Positions 8,490-17,574 of a stretch of 40,480 nt of DNA are shown here, piece after piece (positions within the stretch are counted from its first letter, which is position 1; the number at the start of each line of letters is the position of its first letter). The notes beneath the pieces are model-generated. The model ran no database searches, was not told where the DNA came from, and saw nothing but the letters and a program-made list of their open reading frames with translations. The stretch covers positions 1 to 40,480 of the forward strand of contig JBJHBG010000034.1 of assembly GCA_050485385.1 (NCBI GenBank), in the 5' to 3' direction. The stretch comes from RECO01 sp050485385 (GTDB lineage Bacteria > Pseudomonadota > Alphaproteobacteria > Geminicoccales > Geminicoccaceae). The position numbers and the translations under genes were made by a program.

Positions 8490-9998
8490 ATGATCGCGGA
8501 GCTCGGCGAGGCGCTGCTCTTCCTCTTCACGCCGCTGCCTTTCCTCTACACGGCGCTGGGCGTCTTCCTCGGCATCGTGGTCGGGGCCGTGCCCGGTCTC
8601 AACGGCGCGATGCTGATCGCGCTGACCCTGCCGCTCACCTACTACATGCCGACCACGCACGCGGTCATCCTGCTCGTCTCGATGTACACGGGCTCGATTG
8701 CGGGCGGGCTGATCACGGCGACGCTGCTGCGCATGCCGGGCACGCCGTCGAACATCATGACCATCTTCGACGGCCACCCGATGGCGAAGGCCGGCCGGCC
8801 CGGCCGGGCGCTCGGCCTCGGCATCGGCGCCTCCTTGGTCGGCGGCCTCGTCGCCTGGCTGGCGCTCTTCCTGCTGGCCAAGCCGCTCTCCATCTGGGCG
8901 ACCCGCTTCGGTCCGTTCGAGATCTTCGCGCTGATCATGATGGCGATGGTGCTGATCGCCTCGGTCAGCCAGGGCAGCCTCGTCAAGGGCCTGATGGCGG
9001 GTTTGTTGGGCATGCTCGTCTCCATGCCCGGCGTCGACCCGTCCGCCGGCCAGCCGCGGCTGACCTGGGATTGGTACCAGCTCAACAGCGGGCTCAAGCT
9101 CCTGCCGGTGCTGATCGGCGTCTTCGCCGTCAGTCAGATCCTGAAGGACCTGTTGGAGCTGAACCGGCCGATCGAGCGGATGGAGGGCTCGAGGAAGGGC
9201 ATCTTGATGACGCTCGGCGACTACAGGCGCCAGGCCGTCAACCTGCTGCGGTCGTCGGTGCTCGGCACCTGGATCGGCCTCTTGCCGGGCGTCGGCGCCT
9301 CGGTCGGCTCGGTCGTCGCCTATACGGTCGCGAAGAACATGTCGCGCGAGCCCGAGCGCTTCGGCAAGGGTTCGGAGGAGGGTATCGTCGCCTCGGAGGC
9401 CGCCAACAGCGCCACCGTCGGCGGCGCCTTGATCCCGCTCATCGCCATGGGCATCCCCGGTTCGGTGATCGACGCCATCCTCATCGGTGCCCTGATGCTG
9501 CACGCCGTGCAGCCCGGCCCGACCCTCTTCATCACCAATGCCGACATCGTCTGGGCGATGATCGCCGCCTGCCTCGTCTCGACCATCCTGATGTACGTGA
9601 TCATGACCGCCTCGGTCGGCCTCGTCGTCAAGATCACCCGCATTCCGCGCACCTTCATGCTGCCCGTCATCGCCGTCTTCTGCGTCATCGGTGCCTATGG
9701 CAGCGACAACAGCATCTTCGACGTCTGGGTGATGTTGGTCTTCGGCGTCGTCGGCTTCCTCATGGAGCGCGTCGGCATGCCGCTCGGCCCCTTCGTCATC
9801 GGCTTCGTGCTCGCACCCCTGGCCGAGGCCAAGCTCAGGACCGGCCTGATGATGTCCGGCGGCAGCTTCGAGCCCTTCGTCACGCGGCCCGTCGCAGCCT
9901 CCTTCCTCTTCGTCGCCGTGGCGCTGCTTGCCTGGTCGCTCTGGTCGGAGCGCCGGCGGCGCAACGGCGCTGCCGAAAGCGCCGTTCCGCCCGGCTGA
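8490..9998 (+). CDS. Tripartite tricarboxylate transporter large membrane subunit (TctA)
   Basis: Inner-membrane permease of 502 residues, the usual TctA length, with about twelve hydrophobic segments. Conserved family stretches are GAVPGLNGAMLIALTLPLTY near residue 34, the TPSNIMTIFDGHPMAKAGRPG block, the GLLPGVGASVGSVVAY loop in the middle, and SEAANSATVGGALIPLIAMGIPGS just after it. It takes up the organic acid bound by the upstream TctC, driven by an ion gradient. A long perfect hairpin lies directly after the stop. Confidence 0.94.
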   Translation: MIAELGEALLFLFTPLPFLYTALGVFLGIVVGAVPGLNGAMLIALTLPLTYYMPTTHAVILLVSMYTGSIAGGLITATLLRMPGTPSNIMTIFDGHPMAKAGRPGRALGLGIGASLVGGLVAWLALFLLAKPLSIWATRFGPFEIFALIMMAMVLIASVSQGSLVKGLMAGLLGMLVSMPGVDPSAGQPRLTWDWYQLNSGLKLLPVLIGVFAVSQILKDLLELNRPIERMEGSRKGILMTLGDYRRQAVNLLRSSVLGTWIGLLPGVGASVGSVVAYTVAKNMSREPERFGKGSEEGIVASEAANSATVGGALIPLIAMGIPGSVIDAILIGALMLHAVQPGPTLFITNADIVWAMIAACLVSTILMYVIMTASVGLVVKITRIPRTFMLPVIAVFCVIGAYGSDNSIFDVWVMLVFGVVGFLMERVGMPLGPFVIGFVLAPLAEAKLRTGLMMSGGSFEPFVTRPVAASFLFVAVALLAWSLWSERRRRNGAAESAVPPG

Positions 9999-10000
9999 GC

Positions 10001-10033
10001 CGCGCATCGGCGATCGCTCATCGCCGATGCGCG
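10001..10033. terminator. Very stable perfect hairpin after tctA
   Basis: A 14-base arm (CGCGCATCGGCGAT, 10001-10014) pairs perfectly with 10020-10033 around the 5-base loop CGCTC. It starts two bases after the tctA stop. No T-run follows, so it is not a textbook intrinsic terminator. It probably ends or stabilises the tct transcript, separating it from azlC. Confidence 0.65.
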
Positions 10034-10099
10034 CCCTTGGGCGTTGACGCTGGCCTTGCCGTCGCGCTCCCTCGCGCACGTCGATGGTGGGGAGGCGAG

Positions 10100-10795
10100 A
10101 TGCAGCGACCGGCGATGACCTTCACCCGGCGGGGCGTGCGCGACGGCTTCCTGCGCCTTGCCCCGCTCGGCCTGTTCGCACTGGCCTTCGGCCTCGCCTT
10201 CGGTGCCGCCGCCGTCGAGCGCGGCCTCGACGTACCGGCGGCACTCCTGATGAGTGCGGCGGTCTTCGCCGGGGCCTCCCAGTTCGCGGCCCTCGATCTC
10301 TGGGCGCAGCCGCTGCCGCTGCTCTCCATCACCGTCACGGTGCTCGCGATCAACGCCCGCCACCTCTTGCTCGGTGCCGCGCTCTCGCCGTGGGTCAATG
10401 CCGTGCCGCTGCGGCATCGCGTGCCGGCGCTGGCGTTGATGAGCGAGCCGAACTTCGCCGACTCCCAAGGTGCCTTCCGCAGCGGCTACACCGATGTCGG
10501 CATCCTCCTCGGCGGCGGGCTCCTCTTGTGGGTCGCCTGGGTGCTCGGCACTGCGGTCGGTGCCGCCGGCGGGCAGGTGATCGGCGACCTGGAGCGCTTC
10601 GGCCTCGACCTTCTGATGGCGAGCTACTTCGCAGCGCTCGCCACCAACGAGGCGAGGGGCCGCGACCGCCTCCTGCCGCTGATCGTCGCCGCCGCGGTTG
10701 CCGTGCTGGCCGTCGACATCGCGCCGCATGGCTGGGGCATCATCGTCGCAGCGCTCGCGGGCGGCGTGGTCGGAGGCTTGCTCCGTGCCCGCTGA
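10100..10795 (+). CDS. azlC: AzlC family branched-chain amino acid exporter, large subunit
   Basis: Inner-membrane protein of 231 residues. ATG 10100 follows GGGGAGG at 10089-10095. The pattern F..GAAAVERGLDVPAALLMSA, then VFAGASQFAALDLW and the segment INARHLLLGAALSPW are typical of AzlC/YgaZ, the large subunit of a two-part exporter for branched-chain amino acids such as valine. Five or six hydrophobic helices are visible. The small subunit azlD overlaps its 3' end by 11 bases in another frame, so the two are translationally coupled. Confidence 0.9.
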   Translation: MQRPAMTFTRRGVRDGFLRLAPLGLFALAFGLAFGAAAVERGLDVPAALLMSAAVFAGASQFAALDLWAQPLPLLSITVTVLAINARHLLLGAALSPWVNAVPLRHRVPALALMSEPNFADSQGAFRSGYTDVGILLGGGLLLWVAWVLGTAVGAAGGQVIGDLERFGLDLLMASYFAALATNEARGRDRLLPLIVAAAVAVLAVDIAPHGWGIIVAALAGGVVGGLLRAR

Positions 10796-11090
10796 ACTGG
10801 ATACCTACCTCGCCATCGCGCTCATGGCCGGGGTGACCTTGGCCACCCGCGTGCTCGGCGCGCTCGCCATGTCCCGCGTACGGACGACACCCACCGTCGT
10901 GGGCTTTCTGGAATCGCTTTCCAGTTCGGTGATCGTCGCCATGGTGGCGACCATCGTCGCCCAAGGCGGCCTGCGCGACGCCGCTGCTGTGGTCGCCGCC
11001 GCCGTCGTCATGCTGGCCTTCAAGAGCCCCATGGCGGCGATGGTCACCGGCGTCGCCTGCGCCGCCCTCTGGCGGACCGGCTTGGGGTAG
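10785..11090 (+). CDS. azlD: AzlD family branched-chain amino acid exporter, small subunit
   Basis: Membrane protein of 101 residues, probably started by GTG 10785, which lies inside the end of azlC. It has PAELDTYLAIALMAGVTLATR, SSSVIVAMVATIVAQGG and a final hydrophobic helix, matching the short AzlD/YgaH family with three to four helices. It acts with AzlC as the exporter. The convergent lexA gene ends 23 bases downstream. Confidence 0.85.
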   Translation: MPAELDTYLAIALMAGVTLATRVLGALAMSRVRTTPTVVGFLESLSSSVIVAMVATIVAQGGLRDAAAVVAAAVVMLAFKSPMAAMVTGVACAALWRTGLG

Positions 11091-11113
11091 AGGTTGCCTC
11101 CCCGCAAACCGCC

Positions 11114-11815
11114 CTAGCCGTAGCGCCGGATGAGGCCGACCAGACGGCCCTGGATGCGGACTTGGTCGGGGCGATAGATGCGCGTCTCGTAGGCCGGATT
11201 GGCGGCCTCGAGGGCGATGGCACTGCCCTTTCGGTGCAGCCGCTTCAAGGTGGCCTCGCGGTCCTCGATCAGCGCCACGACGATGGTGTTGTTCTCGGCT
11301 TGATCGCAACGCTTCACCACCACCAGATCGCCGTCGTGGATGCCGGCGTCGATCATCGAATCGCCGACCACCTGCAAGGTGTAGTGCTCGCCCTCGCCGA
11401 TGAGTTGTTCGGGCACTTCGGTGGTGCTGTTGTGGTCGCAGATCGCCTCGATCGGCGTGCCCGCGGCGATGCGCCCGAAGAACGGCAGACGCATGCCCGG
11501 GGGCTCCTCCGGCCGCGTCCGACGCTCGCCGAAAGGGGCGGTGGTGACGTTGCCGGCCGACCTGGAAGGAAGGCCCGCGCTCAAGGGGCCTTCGGTGGAT
11601 GAGGGCGGTGCACGCAGCAGTTCGATGGCACGGGCGCGATGCGCCAGCCGGCGAATGTAGCCACGCTCCTCGAGACCGGTAATCAGCCGGTGGATGCCGG
11701 ACTTCGAGCGCAGGGCCAGCGAGTCCCGCATCTCCTCGAAGGAGGGCGACACGCCGTGCCGTGTCACGTAATCGTGAATGAAGTGCAGCAGCTGGTGTTG
11801 GCGCGGGGTCAGCAC
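11114..11815 (-). CDS. lexA: LexA, SOS response repressor
   Basis: Repressor of 233 residues that binds SOS boxes and cleaves itself when RecA filaments form on damaged DNA. GTG 11815 is preferred (GGGGAG seven bases upstream) and gives LTPRQHQLL, the usual LexA start; an in-frame TTG at 11830 is the alternative. The winged-helix domain covers about residues 1-65, with SPSFEEMRDSLALRSKSGIH as the recognition region. The cleavage site is Ala118-Gly119 in GRIAAGTP, and the catalytic dyad is Ser153 (GDSMIDAG) and Lys191 (REATLKRL). A roughly 40-residue linker at 69-109 is longer than in E. coli LexA, as is usual in alphaproteobacteria. An SOS box lies just upstream. Confidence 0.95.
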   Translation of the reverse strand: MLTPRQHQLLHFIHDYVTRHGVSPSFEEMRDSLALRSKSGIHRLITGLEERGYIRRLAHRARAIELLRAPPSSTEGPLSAGLPSRSAGNVTTAPFGERRTRPEEPPGMRLPFFGRIAAGTPIEAICDHNSTTEVPEQLIGEGEHYTLQVVGDSMIDAGIHDGDLVVVKRCDQAENNTIVVALIEDREATLKRLHRKGSAIALEAANPAYETRIYRPDQVRIQGRLVGLIRRYG

Positions 11816-11842
11816 CGATGTTCTCCCCAATGGCCCGTTTAT

Positions 11843-11857
11843 GTTCTAATTTCGTTC
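11843..11857 (-). promoter_or_regulatory. LexA operator (SOS box, GTTC-N7-GTTC type)
   Basis: On the plus strand GTTC (11843-11846), seven bases, GTTC (11854-11857). Read with lexA this is GAAC-N7-GAAC, 28 bases before the start codon. This direct-repeat form is the known alphaproteobacterial LexA target, so the gene is probably autoregulated. Confidence 0.85.
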
Positions 11858-11936
11858 CGCTCTGCCGTCAAGCCCAGCGATGTCGATACGATGACGGTCA
11901 TGGGATTGCCACCATCCGTAGGTGGCAAAGCTGTCA

Positions 11937-13144
11937 TCAAAATCCCGCGATGACACCCAGGGCGATGGCGGTGACGGTCGCGCCGACGGGGCGAGGCGCA
12001 TCGTGAGGGGGACGCGAGATCAGGTAATCCGCCGCCGCCAGCGTGGCGAGCATCGAGCTGTCCTGACGGTCGGCGGGGCGCAGCACCAGCTTGCCGTCGG
12101 CATCGTCGAGACCGGCGGCACGGACGAAGTCGTGGCGTTCGTCGTTGGCGGCGAGGGCGGCGGCGAGGCTGGCCTCGACCGTCGGCAGCGGCACGAACGG
12201 TCGGCCGCCGAGCCGCAGCAGGGCGGCGCGCAGGAAGACGAGGCAGCAGACCGCCGTCGAGACCGGATTGCCCGGTAGGCCCAAGACCGGCACCGCGCCG
12301 AGACGGCCGAACAGGAGCGGCTTGCCCGGCCGCATGGCGATCTTCCAGAAATCCAGCTCGAAGCCGGCCTCGCCGAGCACCGCCGCCACCAGATCGTGGT
12401 CGCCGACCGAAGCGCCGCCGCTGGTCACCAAAAGATCCAACCCCTGAGCGTCTTCGATCAGGCGGCGGAGGGCCGAAGGGTCGTCGCGCACGATGCCGAG
12501 GTCGACGGGCTCGCCGCCGAAGGCCCGCACGCAGCCGGCGATGGTGAGCGTGTTGGAGTTCGCCAGGTGATGGGCGGCCATCGGTGCGCCCGGTCGGACC
12601 AACTCGTCCCCGGTCCCGGCGACGCCGACGCGCGGCCGGCGGTGGACCGCCACGTGGCCGTATCCCATGGCGGCAGCGAGACCCGTCTGCCGCGCGCCCA
12701 ACGCGGTGCCGGCGGCGAGCAGCACCTGGCCGGCACGGAAATCCAGCCCTTGCGGGCGCACGAACCGGCCGGCGGCGGGCGGATCGACGGTGCAGAACAC
12801 GCGCTCGCCTGCGACCGCCGCGTTCTCCTGGATGAGAATGGCGTCGGCGCCGGCCGGCAAAAGTGCTCCTGTGAAGATGCGCATGGCGGCGCCCGCGGCC
12901 AGCGGTGCCGGCTGCGGCGCCCCGGCCGCCGCGCTTCCGGCCAGGCGCAGGCCCGCCGGATCGGTCAGGTCGGCGGCGCGGACGGCGTAGCCGTCCATGG
13001 CCGAGACGGCACCGGCGGGATGGTCGCGACCGGCCGCGAGGTCGGCCGCCAGCACCCGGCCGAACGCCGCCTCGACCGGCAACCACTCGACGGGCAGGGG
13101 GGCGAGGGCGTCGCGGATGCGGTGCTCGGCGTCGGCGAGCGGGA

Positions 13145-13148
<4 letters not shown>
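11937..13148 (-). CDS. moeA: Molybdopterin molybdenumtransferase MoeA
   Basis: Inserts molybdate into adenylylated molybdopterin in the last step of molybdenum cofactor synthesis. Predicted 403 residues, started by TTG 13148, which overlaps the moaC stop as TTGA. Domain marks in order: SAMDGYAV at residues 49-56, FTGALLPAGADAI, then the MoCF-binding domain with VAGTGDELV, TSGGASVGDHD and LPGNPVS, and a small C-terminal domain. Length is normal. It is the last gene of the trp-moa run; lexA follows after a 121-base gap that contains the lexA SOS box. Confidence 0.93.
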
Positions 13149-13620
<472 letters not shown>

Positions 13621-13624
<4 letters not shown>

Positions 13625-14415
13625 GACCGACGGCCCAGGAGGCTGCGGGTCGCCGCCTCGACGTCGGGCTGGCGCATCAGGCTCTCGCCGACGAGGAAGA
13701 TGCGCGCACCCACCCGCGTCATCCGCGCCAGGTCGGCGGGCGCGTAGAGGCCGCTCTCGGCGACCAGCCAGCGGCCCTTGGGAACCTTGGGGGCGAGCGC
13801 CTCGGTCGTGGCGAGGTCGATCTCGAGGGTCTTCAGGTTGCGGTTGTTCACGCCGAGGAGCGTCGCCGGCAGGAACGCGGCGCGCTCCAACTCGGCCGCG
13901 TCGTGCACCTCGACCAGCACCGCCATGCCCAACTCGTGGGCCGTCTGGACCAGGTCGAGGGCCAAATCGTCGTCCACCGCCGCCATGATGACGAGGATGC
14001 AGTCAGCGCCCAAAAAGCGCGATTCTACAACCTGATAAGGATCGACGATGAAGTCTTTTCTCAAGACGGGTAGCGACACCGCATCCCGCACCGCGGCGAT
14101 GAAGCCGTCGTCGCCCTGGAAGTAGGGGGTGTCGGTCAGGACCGAGAGGCAGGCGGCGCCGGCGGCGGCGTAGGCGCGGGCGAGGGCGGGCGGATCGAAG
14201 TCGGCGCGGATCAGGCCCTTGCTGGGCGAGGCGCGCTTGATCTCGGCGATCAGGGCATTGCCGTGCCGCTCCACGTCGTGGGCGAGGGCGCCGAGGAAGT
14301 CGCGCGGCGGCGCGCTCGGCAGGCGCCGCAACAGGCTCTGCGTGGGCATCGCCGCCTTCCTCGCCACGACGTGCGCGCGCTTGTCGTCGAGGATGCGGGC
14401 GAGGACGTCAGCCAT
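13621..14415 (-). CDS. trpC: Indole-3-glycerol phosphate synthase
   Basis: Closes the indole ring in tryptophan synthesis. 264 residues from ATG 14415 (MADVLARILDDKR), overlapping the trpD 3' end by 8 bases; the longer upstream frame lies inside trpD. TIM-barrel motifs are present: LIAEIKRASPSKG with the catalytic Lys, LRKDFIVDPYQV, and LLGVNNRNLKTLEIDL, then LVAESGLY. It is a stand-alone enzyme with no fused TrpF domain; trpF is not in this window. Confidence 0.96.
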
Positions 14416-15439
14416 GTCCGGCGCTCGCGGCGACCAAGCGGTCGAGCACGGCACTCGCCTTGCCCTCGTCGATGGCGGCGGCGGCCACCGCAGCACCTTC
14501 GCGTAGGCTGGACGTGCGATCCGCGACGATCAGGGCGGCGGCAGCCGACAGGAGCACGGCATCGCGGTAGGCCCCGCGCTCACCCGCCAGGACCCGGCGG
14601 AGCGCCGCCGCGTTCTCGGCCGGCTCGCCGCCGCGCAAGCTCGCGATCGGGTGTTCGTCCAGGCCGGCGTCGGCGGGATGGATGGTGAAGCGGCGCACCT
14701 CGCCGCCGGCGAGTTCCGCAACCTCGGTGGCGCCCGCGGTCGACGGCTCGTCGAGCCCGCCGGCGCCATGCACCACCCAGGCCTTGGCACTGCCGAGCGC
14801 CTTCAGGACATGGGCCAGCGGCTCCACCCAGCGGACGTCGAATACGCCGAGGAGTTGGTGGCGGACGCCGGCCGGGTTCGAGAGGGGCCCGAGGAGATTG
14901 AAGATCGTGCGCGTGCCCAGCTCCACGCGCGTGCCGGCGACGTGGCGCATCGCCCCATGGTGGCGCGGCGCCATCATGAAGCCGATGCCCGCGTCGCGCA
15001 CGCAGCGGGCGATCGCGTCCGGCTCGAGGTCGACGTCGACGCCGAGGGCCTGGAGCACCTCGGCCGAGCCCGACTTGGAGCTGAGGCCCCGATTGCCGTG
15101 CTTCGCCACCGGCACGCCGACCGCCGCCACGACCAGGGCCGCCGTGGTCGAGATGTTGACGGTGCCGGCACCGTCGCCGCCGGTGCCGCAGGTGTCGAGC
15201 GCGCCCGGCGGCACCTCGACCCGCACCATACGGGCGCGCATGGCCTCGGCACCGGCGGTAATCTCGTCGACCGTCTCGCCGCGCACGCGGAGCGCCATCA
15301 GCAGGCCGCCCATCTGCGCCGGCGTGGCATCGCCCTGCATCATCAGATCGAAGGCCTCGCGCGCGGCAGCCTTCGCCAACGGGCGGCCGGTCGCGGCCTC
15401 GGCCAGCACGGCCTTGAAGCGGGCGAGATCGCCGGTCAT
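14408..15439 (-). CDS. trpD: Anthranilate phosphoribosyltransferase
   Basis: Joins anthranilate to phosphoribosyl pyrophosphate. 343 residues, normal length. The glycine loop that binds PRPP is in DTCGTGGDGAGTVNIST near residues 82-98, followed by KHGNRGLSSKSGSAEVLQALG and FNLLGPLSNPAG. Its ATG overlaps the trpG stop by four bases and its own stop overlaps trpC by eight, so it sits in a tightly coupled part of the operon. It is a separate gene, not fused to trpG as in enterobacteria. Confidence 0.96.
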   Translation of the reverse strand: MTGDLARFKAVLAEAATGRPLAKAAAREAFDLMMQGDATPAQMGGLLMALRVRGETVDEITAGAEAMRARMVRVEVPPGALDTCGTGGDGAGTVNISTTAALVVAAVGVPVAKHGNRGLSSKSGSAEVLQALGVDVDLEPDAIARCVRDAGIGFMMAPRHHGAMRHVAGTRVELGTRTIFNLLGPLSNPAGVRHQLLGVFDVRWVEPLAHVLKALGSAKAWVVHGAGGLDEPSTAGATEVAELAGGEVRRFTIHPADAGLDEHPIASLRGGEPAENAAALRRVLAGERGAYRDAVLLSAAAALIVADRTSSLREGAAVAAAAIDEGKASAVLDRLVAASAGHG

Positions 15440-16032
15440 CGGCCCGCCGCCGCCTCGGCGAGACGCAGGAAGTTCTGCAACAGCATGTGTCCGTGGCTGG
15501 TCTCGATGCTCTCGGGATGGAACTGCACGCCGTAGATCGGCAACTGGTAGTGACCGACCGCCATGATCACGTCGTCCTCGCTACGCGCCGTGACCTCGAG
15601 CACGTTGGGCAGGGTCGCCGGCGCTCCGTGCAGCGAGTGGTAGCGGGTCGCGGTGAACGGGTTGGGCAGGCCGTGGAACAGGTCCTTGCCGTCGTGGCGG
15701 ATGGCGCTGGTCTTGCCGTGCATCAGGGTGGGGGCCCGCTCCACCGTGCCGCCGAACGCCTGGAAGATGCTCTGATGGCCGAGGCAGACGCCCAGCAGCG
15801 GCCGCCGGTCGTGGGCCGCCGCCTCCACCAGCTCGAGACTGATGCCGGCACGGTCGGGATCGCAGGGGCCGGGACTGATGACGATGCCGCCCGGCCCCAG
15901 CGCCAACGCCTCGGCGACGTCCAGCGTGTCGTTACGGCGGACGACCACCTCGGCGCCGAGCTCGCCCAGGAAGTGGTAGAGGTTCCAGGTGAAGCTGTCG
16001 TAGTTGTCGAGCAGAAGGATCGGCGCGGTCAT
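15436..16032 (-). CDS. trpG: Anthranilate synthase component II (glutamine amidotransferase)
   Basis: Supplies ammonia from glutamine to TrpE. 198 residues from ATG 16032 (MTAPILLLDNYDSFTWN); a start five codons upstream is less likely. The oxyanion motif is ISPGPCDPD and the nucleophile is Cys83 in GVCLGHQ; the catalytic His and Glu are in VQFHPESI near the end. It could also serve p-aminobenzoate synthesis, as some TrpG proteins do, but the trp context points to tryptophan. It lies 11 bases after trpE. Confidence 0.95.
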   Translation of the reverse strand: MTAPILLLDNYDSFTWNLYHFLGELGAEVVVRRNDTLDVAEALALGPGGIVISPGPCDPDRAGISLELVEAAAHDRRPLLGVCLGHQSIFQAFGGTVERAPTLMHGKTSAIRHDGKDLFHGLPNPFTATRYHSLHGAPATLPNVLEVTARSEDDVIMAVGHYQLPIYGVQFHPESIETSHGHMLLQNFLRLAEAAAGR

Positions 16033-16043
16033 CGGCGAGGCCC

Positions 16044-17570
16044 TCAACTGCGGCCGGCGTAGCCGGCGGCGTGGGCGGCGGCGCGGATCAGGGCCTGCGC
16101 CTTGTTCCGGCTCTCCTGATATTCGAGCACCGGCTCGCTGTCGGCCACCACGCCGCCGCCCGCCTGGACGTAGAGCGTGCCGTCCTTCACGAGCCCGGTC
16201 CTGAGGCCGATGCAGGTGTCCATCGAGCCGTCGGCGCCGAAATAGCCGATCGCCCCGGAATAGAAGCTCCGCCTGACCGGCTCCAGCTCGTCGATGATCT
16301 CCATCGCCCGCACCTTCGGCGCACCGGTTACCGTACCGGCGGGAAAGCCCGCGACCAGGGCGTCGATCGCATCGAGCCCCGGACGGATGCGTCCCTCCAC
16401 GTTGGAGCTGATGTGCATGACGTGGCTGTAGTACTCGATCACCATCTTCTCGGTGACCTGGACGGTGCCGACCTCGGCGACGCGGCCGACGTCGTTGCGG
16501 CCGAGGTCGAGCAGCATGATGTGCTCGGCACGCTCCTTGGGGTCGGCCAGCAGGTCGTCGGCAAGCGCCTTGTCCGCCTCGGCGTCGTCGCCGCGCGGCC
16601 GGGTGCCGGCGAGCGGACGGATGGTCACCATGCCGTCCCGGAGCCGCACCAGGATCTCGGGACTGGAACCGACGAGGGCGTAGCCGTCGAGGTCGAGGAA
16701 AAAGAGAAAGGGCGAGGGGTTGAGCCGGCGGAGCGAGCGGTAGAGGGCGAAGGGCGGCAGCTTGAAGGGCAGGGCGAAGCGTTGCGAGGGCACCACCTGG
16801 AAGACGTCGCCGGCGGCGATGTAGGCCTTCGCCTTCACCACCATCGCCTCGAACTCGGCCTGGCTCATGTTCGGCACGGGGTCCGGCCGAACCGCGGCTG
16901 GCGCCGGGGGGGCCGCGCGCGGGATCGAGCGGCCGAAGTCCGTCACCACGTCGGCCAGCCGCTCGCAGGCGAGGTCGTAGGCGGCACGGGGCGAGAGGTC
17001 CGGGTCGGGCCAGACCGGGGTGACGATGGTGACGAGGTCGAGCACGTTGTCGAACACGGCCACCACCGTCGGCCGTACCATCACCGCGTCGGGGATGTCG
17101 AGCGGGTCCGGGTTGGCGTCGGGCAGCCGCTCCATGTAGCGGACCATGTCGTAGCCGAGGAAGCCGAACAACCCCGCCGCCATCGGCGGCAGGTCGGTGC
17201 CGAGCGGGATGCGGCTCTCCTCCAGCAGCCGGCGCAGGCTCTCCAGAGGTTGGCCGTCGGCCGGCGCGAAGGCGGTCGGGTCGGTGCGCGCCCGACGGTT
17301 GATCTCGACGCTCCCGCCCTTGCAGCGCCAGATGAGATCCGGCTTGGTCCCGATCATCGAGTAGCGGCCGCGCACCGCGCCGCCCTCGACCGATTCCAAC
17401 AGGAACGAGTAGGGCCGCCCTTCGGCGACCTTGATCATCGCCGAGACCGGCGTCTCCAGATCGGCGACGATGCGGGCGGCGACGACCTGCGGCTGGCCGG
17501 TCGCATAGGCGGCGGCGAAGACATCGAAGCCGGGGGACGGCGTGCCATCGGCAGCGGGGCGTTCGCGCAC
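16044..17570 (-). CDS. trpE: Anthranilate synthase component I
   Basis: Converts chorismate to anthranilate with ammonia from TrpG. 508 residues with GTG start at 17570, four bases after the ppiD stop. The N-terminal region contains FLLESVEGG; LLES at residues 57-60 is the known tryptophan-inhibition motif, so feedback control by tryptophan is likely. The chorismate-binding domain has SSPEILVRLRDG, RPLAGTRPRG, HIMLLDLGRNDVGRV, and PAGTVTGAPKVRAMEIIDELE. No leader peptide with tandem Trp codons can fit in front of it, so classical attenuation at this gene is not seen. Confidence 0.96.
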   Translation of the reverse strand: MRERPAADGTPSPGFDVFAAAYATGQPQVVAARIVADLETPVSAMIKVAEGRPYSFLLESVEGGAVRGRYSMIGTKPDLIWRCKGGSVEINRRARTDPTAFAPADGQPLESLRRLLEESRIPLGTDLPPMAAGLFGFLGYDMVRYMERLPDANPDPLDIPDAVMVRPTVVAVFDNVLDLVTIVTPVWPDPDLSPRAAYDLACERLADVVTDFGRSIPRAAPPAPAAVRPDPVPNMSQAEFEAMVVKAKAYIAAGDVFQVVPSQRFALPFKLPPFALYRSLRRLNPSPFLFFLDLDGYALVGSSPEILVRLRDGMVTIRPLAGTRPRGDDAEADKALADDLLADPKERAEHIMLLDLGRNDVGRVAEVGTVQVTEKMVIEYYSHVMHISSNVEGRIRPGLDAIDALVAGFPAGTVTGAPKVRAMEIIDELEPVRRSFYSGAIGYFGADGSMDTCIGLRTGLVKDGTLYVQAGGGVVADSEPVLEYQESRNKAQALIRAAAHAAGYAGRS

Positions 17571-17574
17571 GAGC

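Noticed and set aside
17571..17574. Tryptophan attenuator before trpE
   Set aside because: Only four bases separate ppiD from trpE, so there is no room for a leader peptide and alternative stems.
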